Assembly: GCA_030247855.1 (NCBI GenBank)
Contig: JAPDRN010000166.1
Coordinates: 1-64,000, forward strand
Length of the DNA: 64,000 bases
Origin: Knufia peltigerae
Taxonomy: Eukaryota > Ascomycota > Eurotiomycetes > Chaetothyriales > Trichomeriaceae
Reading direction: 5' to 3'
Shown here piece after piece: positions 26,547 to 34,523 of the stretch. Each line of letters opens with the position of its first letter. The first letter of the stretch is position 1. The position numbers and the translations under genes were made by a program. Under the pieces are notes generated by a model. That model was given only the letters and a program-made list of their open reading frames with translations. It did not search any database and was not told the origin of the DNA.

Positions 26547-27013
26547 GGCTTGCCCTCCGGAATCTGCACGCCGGCATCGGGATCATCATCGGTGGGCTCA
26601 TCGAACAGGCCCAACCGGGACAACTGGCGCCGGGTGGCGTGCATGCCGGTGTGGTGGAAGAAGTACGAAACCCGCCAGATCGCATAGCCGGTGACGGCCA
26701 GGCTCAGCAACGAGGTGATCAGCAGCGCCTGCAGCCAGCTCAGGCCGAAGCTCTGCAGCAGGGCGATCAGGGTGGCGGCCATCAACAACCAGGCCGAGGC
26801 GCCGAACACAATGGCGACGCCCGCCCAGGCCAACGCACGCCCGAACGCACTGCGTGCAAGCGCGAAGTCCGCCGACGCCAACCGGCGCAGCGAACGCAGC
26901 GAGTGCTTGGCCGAATCGACGGTCGCCCGGCCGGCAGCGCCGACCTGGCGGATGCTCTCGTCCAACGGCGGCGTGGCCGCCGGATCGGGACGTTGCGTGG
27001 TGTCTTCGCTCAC
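26543..27013 (-). CDS. Phage holin family / DUF1469 protein (YqjE-like)
   Basis: A 156-residue membrane protein. A hydrophilic N-terminus (1-50) precedes two adjoining hydrophobic helices (about 65-90, FGRALAWAGVAIVFGASAWL, and about 95-115), followed by a polar tail. This matches the DUF1469/YqjE proteins, called holin-like for topology only. It lies between the DUF883 gene (8 bp upstream) and the YqjK-like gene (4-bp overlap). In enterobacteria the yqjDE genes are stationary-phase expressed and membrane/ribosome associated; a similar role here is inference. Confidence 0.82.
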   Translation of the reverse strand: MSEDTTQRPDPAATPPLDESIRQVGAAGRATVDSAKHSLRSLRRLASADFALARSAFGRALAWAGVAIVFGASAWLLMAATLIALLQSFGLSWLQALLITSLLSLAVTGYAIWRVSYFFHHTGMHATRRQLSRLGLFDEPTDDDPDAGVQIPEGKP

Positions 27014-27021
27014 GCCGCAGC

Positions 27022-27384
27022 TTACTTGTCGCTGCCGCGGGCCAGCTTGGCGATGATCCAGCCGGTAGCAAAGGCCACGCCGAACGAGGCCAGCGGACGC
27101 TCGCGGATCAGTTCAGCGGCGCTGTCGATCAGGTCCTTGCCCTTGTCCATCAGTGCATCGACCTGCTCCTTGGCGGCCGCACCACCGAACTCGGCAGCCG
27201 CCAGGCCCGACAGCGCGCTGTCGGACAGTTCAGCCTTGACGTTGGCCTTGCCGATGCGCAGTTCGTCCGTCGCGGCGCCGGTAGCGCCCTTGATCGCACC
27301 GCCGGCAGCGCTGGCGGCCTGCTTCAGGTGGGAACCGGCTTCACCTAGGTGGTCCTTCAGGTTTTCGGTATTGGTGGGGCTCAT
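27022..27384 (-). CDS. DUF883 family protein (YqjD/ElaB-like)
   Basis: A 120-residue Ala/Lys-rich helical protein with a C-terminal membrane anchor (about 100-115, ASFGVAFATGWIIAKLA), the tail-anchored layout of YqjD/ElaB. In E. coli such proteins tether to the inner membrane and bind ribosomes in stationary phase. The N-terminus contains NTENLKDHLGEAGSHLKQAA. It is the first gene of the yqjDEK-like trio. Confidence 0.85.
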   Translation of the reverse strand: MSPTNTENLKDHLGEAGSHLKQAASAAGGAIKGATGAATDELRIGKANVKAELSDSALSGLAAAEFGGAAAKEQVDALMDKGKDLIDSAAELIRERPLASFGVAFATGWIIAKLARGSDK

Positions 27385-27486
27385 CGAATCACTCCTGTTG
27401 CGATGGGGAAACGGGCGATCGGCTCAGCCGACCTGGACATACAGAGATAGCATTACGCGGGTATAGGGGGCGTTACGGCCAGGCGA

Positions 27487-28920
27487 TCACCGCATCACCA
27501 ACTGGCCCTGCTGCTGGCCATTGTTGCGCAGGACGCGCAGCACCAGGGTCGGCGGGCGCTGCTGGAAATTGGCGCGCCAGCTGGCCAGGTCGGCGAACTC
27601 GCCCACCGTGGCATCGGTGATGATGTCACCCTGCTGCAGGCCATTGTCGGCTGCGCGGCTGCCGCGCTTGACCTCGCTGACCAGCACGCCGCCCACGCCG
27701 GACTGACGCAGCGATTCGGGCAGGTCGACGAAGCTGGCACCAGTCAGGCGCGGGTCCAGGCTCTCGCCGCTGACCACGCGCGCCTGTTCCTTCAGCGTTG
27801 CCTTGATCTGCAGCGGCTTGCCTTCGCGGCGGACGTCCAGGGTCAGCACGCTGCCCACCGCCGCCAGGCCTTCCACGTTGTGCAGTGCTTCGGCACTGTC
27901 CACACGCTGGCCGTTGGCCGAGACCACCACGTCGCCCGGTTTCAGCCCTGCGGCGGCACCGGCCGAGCCGGCCAGCACACGGGTCACCAATGCGCCACGG
28001 GTTTCGCCCAGGCCCAGGCCCTGTGCGATCTGCGCGCTCAGGTTCTGGCTTTCGATGCCCAGCGTGCCGCGCACCACCACGCCATGCTTGACCAGCTGGT
28101 CGACCACGCTGCGGGCCAGGTTCGATGGAATCGCCAGGCCCAGGCCGATGTTGCCGGCCATGCTGCCCTGCGGGTTGAAGCTGGCGGTATTGATGCCAAC
28201 CAGTTGCCCCTGCAGGTTGACCAGCGCGCCACCGGAATTGCCGGGATTGATCGATGCATCGGTCTGGATGAAGTTCTGGTAGCCCAGCCCGCGGATGCCA
28301 CTGCGGCCCACCGCCGAGACGATGCCCGAGGTGACCGTCTGGCTGAAACCGAACGGATTGCCGATGGCGACCACGAAGTCGCCCACCCGCAGCTGGTCAC
28401 TGTTGCCCAGCTTGATGTCGGTCAGGTTCTGCGCCGGAATGCGGATCAGCGCGATGTCGGTGTCGCGGTCCGAGCCGAGGAATTCGGCTTTGACCGTGCG
28501 CCCATCGGCCAGTGTCACCTGCACGTCATCGGCGTTGTCGATGACGTGGTGGTTGGTCAGCACCAGGCCTTCGGTTGCATCGATGATGACACCCGAACCG
28601 AGTGACTCGTTGATCCGCTCCTGAGGAATGTCCGGGAACAGGCGGCGGAAGAACGGGTCGTTGAAGAACGGGTTGCGCACCCGCACCACCTGCTTGGTGT
28701 TGACGCTGACCACCGCAGGCATCGCCTTTTCCAGCATCGGTGCAAGCGATGGCACTGCCTGCCCGGCAACCGATGCCGGCAGTGCTGCGCTGGTGGGCAA
28801 CACCGCCGGCAGTGGAGCGGCGTCGGCTCGGTTGTCCAGATGCGCGTTGAGGCCAGTGGCAACGAAGCCGCCGAAGGCAGCAGCGATTGCGAGCGTAAGC
28901 AGGGTGGGAAGCGGTCGCAT
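27487..28920 (-). CDS. Periplasmic serine protease of the DegP/DegQ/MucD family
   Basis: A 477-residue HtrA-type protease. An N-terminal signal or anchor helix (about 5-24) is followed by the trypsin-like domain with catalytic His125 (LTNHHVI), Asp155 (RDTDIALI) and Ser229 (INPGNSGGALV), then two PDZ domains (about 290-375 and 395-470). It degrades or refolds misfolded envelope proteins. The gene is monocistronic. The ATG at 28920 is chosen because it starts the signal peptide; the frame is open far upstream but that part is not protein-like. No sigma-E-type promoter could be made out. Confidence 0.93.
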   Translation of the reverse strand: MRPLPTLLTLAIAAAFGGFVATGLNAHLDNRADAAPLPAVLPTSAALPASVAGQAVPSLAPMLEKAMPAVVSVNTKQVVRVRNPFFNDPFFRRLFPDIPQERINESLGSGVIIDATEGLVLTNHHVIDNADDVQVTLADGRTVKAEFLGSDRDTDIALIRIPAQNLTDIKLGNSDQLRVGDFVVAIGNPFGFSQTVTSGIVSAVGRSGIRGLGYQNFIQTDASINPGNSGGALVNLQGQLVGINTASFNPQGSMAGNIGLGLAIPSNLARSVVDQLVKHGVVVRGTLGIESQNLSAQIAQGLGLGETRGALVTRVLAGSAGAAAGLKPGDVVVSANGQRVDSAEALHNVEGLAAVGSVLTLDVRREGKPLQIKATLKEQARVVSGESLDPRLTGASFVDLPESLRQSGVGGVLVSEVKRGSRAADNGLQQGDIITDATVGEFADLASWRANFQQRPPTLVLRVLRNNGQQQGQLVMR

Positions 28921-29409
28921 GGGAGTCGGTTCGCAGGCTGGGATGGGGGCCGTTGACGTATACGGTAGAACAAGCTGAATGAGTGTGTCGCGATCTGGAT
29001 AAATGCCCCATGAAAATCCGACCCGTGCCGAGGGCGCCGGAAAGGTGGCACGCGCGTCGTGCCGCTGTTCGCGACAGCCGCGCGCGAGCGCCGCAAGGCA
29101 GGCCGACAGCGCCGGGATACACCAGGACACTTGCGCAGTTCCGCGCATCCTGACCTTGCGATGACGTTCATTGCTGCGCGGATGCGTTGCTGCTGCCAGT
29201 GCCTGCACCGGCAGGCCGGCAGCAGGCGGGCTGCGCAGCACACTGCTTAAAAAAAGGGATTTCCTGACTGCGGGGCGCGTCAGTCGCCGCCATCGCTTAC
29301 ATCAGTTGCGTCGCAGCAGATGCGATTGACCGGCCGTGCCCGTTCCACGATAGCCATTGTCGGTATAGCATCGCCCCGTTTTGACAATCCAGGCCCCTAG
29401 GAGGGCAAC
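28921..29409. other. Gene-free divergent promoter region
   Basis: About 490 bp between the divergent protease and histone-like genes. The reading frames here are unsupported. The right end carries the candidate promoter of the histone-like gene (29326-29354). No hairpin with a T-run is seen. Confidence 0.5.
29326..29354 (+). promoter_or_regulatory. Candidate promoter of the histone H1-like gene
   Basis: TTGACC (29326-29331), 17-bp spacer, GATAGC (29349-29354) lie about 55 bp before the ATG at 29410, which itself has AGGAGGG 6-9 nt upstream. Inference from hexamer similarity only. Confidence 0.4.
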
Positions 29410-30339
29410 ATGAGCAACGGTAATGGTGTGTCGGTCGTGACCGACGCCGTCGAGAACGTGAAAGAAACCGCCACCAACGTCGGCGAGACCATCGCCCACG
29501 CCGCCGAAGACGCAGTGAAGTCGGTCAAGAAGACCGTCAAGCGCGCCCGCAAGGCTGCCACCACCCGCGTCGCCAAGGCCAAGAAGGTCGTGGCCAAGGT
29601 CGAGAAGACCGTTGCCAAGAAGGCCGAGAAGGCTGCCAAGTCGGTCGGCAAGACCGTTGCCAACGCCAAGAAGAAGCTGGAAACGGCCAAGAAGAACGCC
29701 AAGGCCGAAGCTGCTGCCCTGAAGAAGGAAGTGGCCAAGAAGAAGGCGGCTGCCGGCAAGACCGTGACCAAGAAGGCTGCTGCTGCCAAGAAGACCACCA
29801 AGGCTGCCGGTAAAAAGGTCGCCACCGTGAAGAAGGCCGCCACCAAGAAGGTTGCGACCGCCAAGAAGGCTGTGGCCAAGAAGACCGCTGCTGCCAAGAA
29901 GGTTGTCGGCAAGAAGGTTGCGACCGCCAAGAAGGCTGTAGCCAAGAAGACTGTGGCCGCCAAGAAGGTTGTCGGCAAGAAGGCTGTGGCCAAGAAGACT
30001 GTTGCTGCCAAGAAGGCCGCCGGCAAGAAGACTGTTGCTGCCAAGAAGGTCGCCGGCAAGAAGACCGTCGCCGCCAAGAAGGTCGTCGGCAAGAAGACCG
30101 TCGCTGCCAAGAAGGTCGTCGGCAAGAAGACCGCCGCTGCCAAGAAGGTCGTCGGCAAGAAGACCGTTGCTGCGAAGAAGGTCGTCGGCAAGAAGACCGC
30201 CGTCGCCAAGAAGGTTGTCGGCAAGAAGGTCGCCGCTACCCGCAAGACCGTGGCCAAGAAGGCTGCACCGCTGAAGAAGGCCGTGGCCAAGAAGGCTCCG
30301 GCCAAGAAGGCCGTGCGCAAGGCTGCCAAGCGCAAGTAA
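29410..30339 (+). CDS. Histone H1-like Lys/Ala repeat protein
   Basis: A 309-residue, extremely basic protein made of Lys, Ala, Val and Thr. After a normal N-terminus (1-45) it turns into degenerate tandem repeats, most regular between about residues 150 and 290, where an 11-residue unit of the form KKTVAAKKVVG recurs about ten times (33-bp DNA repeat). This is the eukaryotic-H1-C-terminus-like family of bacterial nucleoid proteins (related to AlgP/HctB-type proteins), expected to bind DNA and affect chromosome packing. It has a strong AGGAGGG ribosome site and ends at a strong terminator. Repeat number is likely to vary between strains. Confidence 0.9.
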   Translation: MSNGNGVSVVTDAVENVKETATNVGETIAHAAEDAVKSVKKTVKRARKAATTRVAKAKKVVAKVEKTVAKKAEKAAKSVGKTVANAKKKLETAKKNAKAEAAALKKEVAKKKAAAGKTVTKKAAAAKKTTKAAGKKVATVKKAATKKVATAKKAVAKKTAAAKKVVGKKVATAKKAVAKKTVAAKKVVGKKAVAKKTVAAKKAAGKKTVAAKKVAGKKTVAAKKVVGKKTVAAKKVVGKKTAAAKKVVGKKTVAAKKVVGKKTAVAKKVVGKKVAATRKTVAKKAAPLKKAVAKKAPAKKAVRKAAKRK

Positions 30340-30351
30340 TCGCGCGTGGTT

Positions 30352-30397
30352 CGAAGGCCCTTCCGCTCATCGGGCGGGAGGGCCTTCTGCGTTTTCG
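30352..30397 (+). terminator. Terminator of the histone H1-like gene
   Basis: GAAGGCCCT pairs with AGGGCCTTC, extended by TCCGC and GCGGG, and is followed by TGCGTTTT. It begins about 12 bp after the stop codon. Confidence 0.85.
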
Positions 30398-30476
30398 GGG
30401 GCGCTCATCCGCGCCTGACGTGGATCTGCGGCCGCAGGCTGGGGCAAGATGAAGGTCTTCCGCAGGAGCTGTGACC

Positions 30477-31166
30477 ATGCGCGGCATCGATTTCAGTTCC
30501 TGGCAGGGCGTGCTGTCCACCTTGGCCGGGTTGGTCCTGATCACCCTGCTGGGCGTGGGTATCCGCCTGCTGGTGATGCAGACCCTGCAGCAGCGCCGCG
30601 AACGCGAGAACCGCCAGATCAACGAGCGGCTGCGTACCTTGATGGCGGCCTACAAGACGCTGGGTGGTTCCTTCACCGGTGAGCTGGGGGTCGATCCGGC
30701 CCATCTGCGCGACCTGCGCCAGCGCGCGCACGAAGAAGGCATCGCCGAGCCGGGCTCGGATCGGGCCAGGCGCATCCGCGATGCGGTCGAAGCGGCCCTG
30801 TCGGACATTTTGCTGCTGGGGACCGACGAGCAGGTACGACTGGCTGCGCGCGCTGCCAGTGAACTGGCGCAGGGCCGTCCGGTGCACACACACGAACTGG
30901 TGATCTCGCTGCGCGACTTCGTCCGCGAGGCGCTGGATCTTGCGCCGGTGCCGGCCGACCTGGAGATCCCGCGTCAGGGACCTACCCGCCCCGCAGGCAG
31001 CGGTGGCGGAAGTGGCAAGGGCCGCAACGAGGGCGAAGGCAAGGGCGGTCGCGCCGGTGGTGGTGGCGGTGGCATGGGCGCCGGAATGGGCGGGCTGGGT
31101 GTTGGCGCGGGTGCTGCGTTGGGTGCCGGCCATGCGGCCGGCGAGGATGAAGCGGGCGCCCGCTGA
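30477..31166 (+). CDS. Membrane-anchored protein with Gly-rich tail, unknown function
   Basis: A 229-residue protein. An N-terminal membrane helix (about residues 8-31, WQGVLSTLAGLVLITLLGVG) is followed by a basic stop-transfer segment (QQRRERENRQ), a soluble helical domain (about 35-165) and a C-terminal region (about 170-229) dominated by Gly and Ala (GGGGGGMGAGMGG). I recognise no family. ATG 30477 is preferred to GTG 30471 because AGGAG lies 8 nt before the ATG. The DNA encoding the tail is GC-rich but not a perfect tandem repeat. Confidence 0.75.
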   Translation: MRGIDFSSWQGVLSTLAGLVLITLLGVGIRLLVMQTLQQRRERENRQINERLRTLMAAYKTLGGSFTGELGVDPAHLRDLRQRAHEEGIAEPGSDRARRIRDAVEAALSDILLLGTDEQVRLAARAASELAQGRPVHTHELVISLRDFVREALDLAPVPADLEIPRQGPTRPAGSGGGSGKGRNEGEGKGGRAGGGGGGMGAGMGGLGVGAGAALGAGHAAGEDEAGAR

Positions 31167-31181
31167 GGACGCCCGCCCGGG

Positions 31182-31541
31182 TCAGCGCTTGAGTTCGAAG
31201 ATCGGCTCGAATCCGCCGTAGATCATCCGTGCACCGTCGAACGGCATGGGATTCTTCGACGGGTCCAACCGCGGGTCTTCCATCATTTTCTGCATGCCTG
31301 CATCGCGGGTGGCCTTGTCCGGCCACTCGATCCAGGAAAACACCACCGTTTCCTCCGCCGTGGCTTTCACCGCGCCGAAGAAGTCGGTGGTCTTGCCATG
31401 CGGCACGTCATCGCCCCAGCCTTCGACCACCCGCAGAGCTCCGTATTCCAGGAACACCACATCGGCGCTGCGGGCGTGGGCGAGGAATTTCTCCTTGTTG
31501 GCGGTAGGCACCGCCAGTACGAAACCATCGATGTAACTCAT
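31182..31541 (-). CDS. DUF1428 family protein (YbaA-like)
   Basis: A 119-residue cytosolic protein of the DUF1428/YbaA family, which adopts a dimeric ferredoxin-like fold. Conserved features include MSYIDGFVLAVP at the start, VEGWGDDVPHGK in the middle and the C-terminal GARMIYGGFEPI. The biochemical function of the family is not established. It is convergent with the preceding Gly-rich gene and stands alone. Confidence 0.9.
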   Translation of the reverse strand: MSYIDGFVLAVPTANKEKFLAHARSADVVFLEYGALRVVEGWGDDVPHGKTTDFFGAVKATAEETVVFSWIEWPDKATRDAGMQKMMEDPRLDPSKNPMPFDGARMIYGGFEPIFELKR

Positions 31542-31676
31542 CGCTTGCCTCCGGAATGGACCATGCCAGGTGCACGGCCTTCATTGAGTCGACGCTTCAG
31601 GGCGCGGGAAATCGACATCGATTGCCGCACCGTTGAATCGAAGCGCGTGCGCGTACCGCGCGCGTATGCCTGAGCC

Positions 31677-31705
31677 TTGCTGAATCAATGCAAAAAATTC
31701 AGCAA
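31677..31705 (+). promoter_or_regulatory. Perfect 9-bp inverted repeat upstream of the Ax21-family gene
   Basis: TTGCTGAAT and ATTCAGCAA flank an 11-nt A-rich spacer about 115 bp before the Ax21 ATG. It could be a regulator site or, if transcribed, an RNA hairpin in the leader. It is not followed by a T-run. Confidence 0.4.
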
Positions 31706-31819
31706 TGCGAAGACCGCTGTTTTCAGGGAGCGTTGTGGCGAATAACGGAGAATTTACATTCCCGATGCGATGGCGCCCTGGCGCTGCTGCACACCATAAG
31801 AAAGTAAAGGTGTACCCCC

Positions 31820-32392
31820 ATGAAGAATTCGCTGATTGCTCTGGCTCTGGCCGCTGCCCTGCCGTTCACCGCTTCGGCCGCCGAGAACCTGTCCTACAAC
31901 TACGCCGAGGCTGATTACGCCAAGACCGACGTTGACGGCATCAAGGCTGATGGCTGGGGCGTGAAGGGTTCCTACGGCTTCCTGCCGAACTTCCACGCGT
32001 TCGGCGAATACAGCCGTCAGGAAGTCGACCACACCAACATCAAGGTTGACCAGTGGAAGGTCGGTGCCGGCTACAACGTCGAAATCGCCCCGTCGACCGA
32101 CTTCGTTGCCCGCGTTGCCTACCAGAAGTTCGACCAGAAGCACGGCCTGGATTTCAACGGCTACAGCGCTGAAGCCGGTATCCGTACCGCGTTCGGTGCC
32201 CACGCTGAAGTCTACGGCCTGGTCGGTTACGAAGATTATTCGAAGAAGCACGGCGTCGACATCGACAGCCAGTGGTACGGCCGTCTGGGTGGTCAGGTCA
32301 AGCTGAACCAGAACTGGGGCCTGAACGGCGAGCTGAAGATGAACCGCCACGGCGACAAGGAATACACCGTCGGCCCGCGTTTCAGCTGGTAA
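31820..32392 (+). CDS. Ax21-family outer-membrane beta-barrel protein
   Basis: A 190-residue outer-membrane protein. The signal peptide ends TASA (about residue 20); the mature part starts AENLSYNYAEADYAKTD, the hallmark of the Ax21 family of xanthomonads, and ends in an aromatic residue (RFSW) as OMPs do. Alternating hydrophobic strands suggest an eight-strand barrel. Codon choice is strongly biased, suggesting high expression. Ax21-like proteins are linked to outer-membrane vesicles, motility and biofilm phenotypes; older claims about a quorum/immune-elicitor role were withdrawn. AAAGG lies about 10 nt before the ATG. Confidence 0.9.
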   Translation: MKNSLIALALAAALPFTASAAENLSYNYAEADYAKTDVDGIKADGWGVKGSYGFLPNFHAFGEYSRQEVDHTNIKVDQWKVGAGYNVEIAPSTDFVARVAYQKFDQKHGLDFNGYSAEAGIRTAFGAHAEVYGLVGYEDYSKKHGVDIDSQWYGRLGGQVKLNQNWGLNGELKMNRHGDKEYTVGPRFSW

Positions 32393-32427
32393 TTGCATCC
32401 ACGGCGCGCCCGCGCGCTGTTCATGCT

Positions 32428-32458
32428 GCAACAGGCCCGGCATTGCCGGGCCTGTTGC
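32428..32458 (+). terminator. Hairpin terminator after the Ax21-family gene
   Basis: GCAACAGGCCCGG and CCGGGCCTGTTGC form a 13-bp stem with a 5-nt loop about 35 bp after the stop. The following GTTGTGG is only weakly T-rich, so termination may be partial. Confidence 0.75.
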
Positions 32459-32583
32459 GTTGTGGGGAATCAAAACAGAGCCTGACTGCGATGCGTGGCG
32501 TCATGTTGCATTGCAATGAATTGGATTCCGCCACCGCCGGTGGCCGCCTACGGTGGATATCCCGTGCTGCCGGATACACCGCG

Positions 32584-33261
32584 ATGCCGCCCGTACTCCC
32601 ACCGCTGCTCCCCGATCGGCCGCGCCGTCTGGCACTGCTGGATCCGCATCCGGTGCTGCGGCTGGGGGTGGAAGTATTGCTGCGCCAACACAGCGGCGTG
32701 CACGTGCGGGGCAGCTACGCCAACGAACGTGACCTGTTGCAACTGCTGGAAAGCGAACCGGGCTGCGTTGACCTGCTGGTGATCGACGCACTGCCGCTGG
32801 GCGATCTTGGCGATGGCCTGCAGCTGCTGCGCGGGTTGTCCTGGCGCTGGCCCAGCGTGCCGATACTGGTGCTGTCCGCGCACTGCAATGCCAGCACCGT
32901 GGCCACGACGATGCAGGCCGGTGCACGCGGCTTCCTGTCCAAGGCGACCACGCCGGAAATGCTGCTGCGCGCGGTGGACGTGGTCGCCCGCGGTGGGCGT
33001 TTCGTGCCCCCGGATCTGCGCACGCAGCTGAATCGATCACGCTCGCGGCGCATGTTGGCGCCCACCCTGGCGCCATTGAGCCGGCGTGAAAGCGAAGTGC
33101 TGCGGCTGGTGCTGCAAGGCTGCAGCACCGGCGAAGTCGCCCGGCGCTTCCAGCGGTCGGCCAGCACCATCAGCACGCAGAAGAAAGCGGCCTACCAGAA
33201 GCTTGGCATCCGCAGCGATGTCGAACTGTTCCGCATCCGCCACCTGCTGGAGTGTGGCTGA
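32584..33261 (+). CDS. LuxR-family response regulator, orphan
   Basis: A 225-residue NarL/RcsB-type regulator. The receiver (about 15-130) starts RRLALLDPHPVLRLG and has a likely phosphoacceptor Asp in LLVIDALPLG; the Lys is in FLSKATTPE. The C-terminal HTH (about 160-220) contains LSRRESEVLRLVLQGCSTGE and ASTISTQKKAAYQKLG. The STQKKAAYQKLG pattern is RcsB-like. No kinase gene is adjacent. The start is uncertain: ATG 32584 is preferred; ATG 32491 would add 31 residues of low conservation. Confidence 0.85.
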   Translation: MPPVLPPLLPDRPRRLALLDPHPVLRLGVEVLLRQHSGVHVRGSYANERDLLQLLESEPGCVDLLVIDALPLGDLGDGLQLLRGLSWRWPSVPILVLSAHCNASTVATTMQAGARGFLSKATTPEMLLRAVDVVARGGRFVPPDLRTQLNRSRSRRMLAPTLAPLSRRESEVLRLVLQGCSTGEVARRFQRSASTISTQKKAAYQKLGIRSDVELFRIRHLLECG

Positions 33262-33270
33262 CGGGCGCGC

Positions 33271-33660
33271 TTACTCGCCCTGGTACTGCTTTTCCTCGAC
33301 CAGCGCCGAACCGGCGACACGGTTGATCTCGTTCTTCACCTGCACGCGTTCACCATTGGTGCCGTACACGCCGCGTGCCAGCTGGATGAACGCCTCGTCG
33401 AATATCTGCGCCGCTTCCTTGTCGCGCAGCTGGTCCTGGATCTCCCACATGCGCTCGTTGATGGCCTTCAGCTGCGTCTTCAGCGCGGCCAGTGCCGGCT
33501 GCGCGTCAAGCTGCTGCTGCAGCAGCGGCAGCAGGCCGTCAAGCTCGGTGCGCACGTTGGCCAGCTTGGTCGCATCGTCGATGCGCTCGGCCTTGATCTC
33601 GAGAATGGTGATCTTGTCGATCAGCTCGCCGATCGATACCGGGGTCAGGATGGCGTCCAC
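33271..33660 (-). CDS. DUF6165-type small helical protein
   Basis: A 129-residue protein beginning with GTG (VDAILTPVSIGELIDKITIL). It is charged, all-helical and probably coiled-coil (heptads about 25-85), with IDKITILEIKAERI near the start. This matches small conserved proteins of DUF6165 type as far as I can recall; function is unknown. The upstream ATG at 33738 is rejected because the GTG fits the conserved start. It is convergent with the LuxR gene. Confidence 0.75.
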   Translation of the reverse strand: MDAILTPVSIGELIDKITILEIKAERIDDATKLANVRTELDGLLPLLQQQLDAQPALAALKTQLKAINERMWEIQDQLRDKEAAQIFDEAFIQLARGVYGTNGERVQVKNEINRVAGSALVEEKQYQGE

Positions 33661-33824
33661 GTGGTTGGTTCCTGGAAATAGGCCTGCATGATACCGCGCT
33701 CGTTGCGGCGCGGATTTACGCTGAATTTGCGCTGGCACGGTGACATCGCCATCGAACCGTTACGGCCATGCCATCGACACTGCCGTCCCGGCGGAAAGAC
33801 CGCCTTCGACGAGAAGTGAGTGCA

Positions 33825-34523
33825 GTGAAGAGCAAGGGGATGATCGTGGCCAGCGCGGCAGCACTGGCGGGGCTGCTGTGCGCCGGCAGCGTGCAGGCGC
33901 AGGTGCAGGTGAGTGGCACGGCGGCATTGACCAGCGACTATGTGTGGCGCGGCAGCTCGCAGAGCGGCGGCGATCCGGCCGCGCAAGTGGGGGCAAAGGT
34001 GACGGTGGGTGCGGGCTGGTATGCCAGCGCATGGGGCTCGAATGTCTCGTTCACGCCGGACAGCGGGGCACGCAGCGAGTTCGATCTCGTCGCCGGCTGG
34101 TCGGGCGCGCTGTCGCCGGACTGGAGCCTGGATGCCAACCTAACCCGGTATGTCTATCCGGGCACTGGCCGCGCGCTGGACTGGACCGAACTCAATGTCA
34201 CCACCACCTGGAAGCAACGCGCCTGGCTGCAGGTCGCCCACTCCAACGATGCCCTGGCCGGCGGCCGTCGCGGCACCTACGCACAGCTGGGCGTGCGGGT
34301 GCCGTTGAACGAGCGCGTGCGGTTGGAAGCGGCGGTGGGGCAGTACTGGCTGGCCACCGCGCAGGGGCCGGACTACCTGCATGGCCAGCTCAGTGCCATC
34401 GCCACGTTGACGCCGGCCTGGGAACTGCGCGCCACCGTGCATGACACCGACAGCGCCGCCAAGCGGCTTTTCCCGGGCAATGCCGGTGGACGCTGGGAAC
34501 TGGCGCTGCAGGGCAGCTTCTAG
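33825..34523 (+). CDS. TorF-like putative porin
   Basis: A 232-residue outer-membrane protein. The signal peptide (MIVASAAALAGLLCAGSVQA preceded by KSKG) is followed by QVSGTAALTSDYVWRGSSQS, typical of the TorF/TIGR02001 porin-like family (TSDYVxRGxSQ). The rest alternates polar and hydrophobic residues as a barrel and ends in Phe. It probably forms a small outer-membrane channel; the substrate is unknown. GTG 33825 is preferred; ATG 33840 is possible. It overlaps the convergent MFS gene by 4 bp. Confidence 0.82.
   Translation: MKSKGMIVASAAALAGLLCAGSVQAQVQVSGTAALTSDYVWRGSSQSGGDPAAQVGAKVTVGAGWYASAWGSNVSFTPDSGARSEFDLVAGWSGALSPDWSLDANLTRYVYPGTGRALDWTELNVTTTWKQRAWLQVAHSNDALAGGRRGTYAQLGVRVPLNERVRLEAAVGQYWLATAQGPDYLHGQLSAIATLTPAWELRATVHDTDSAAKRLFPGNAGGRWELALQGSF

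Noticed and set aside
26543..27013. Holin-like gene as a sign of a prophage
   Set aside because: It is a DUF1469/YqjE-type protein in a yqjDEK-like cluster; no phage structural, lysis or integrase genes are near.
29900..30250. Possible CRISPR array in the region of 33-bp repeats
   Set aside because: The repeats are contiguous, in frame and encode the Lys/Ala units of the histone-like gene; there are no spacers.
31182..31541. DUF1428 gene as part of an operon with the Gly-rich protein
   Set aside because: The two genes are convergent, not co-directional.
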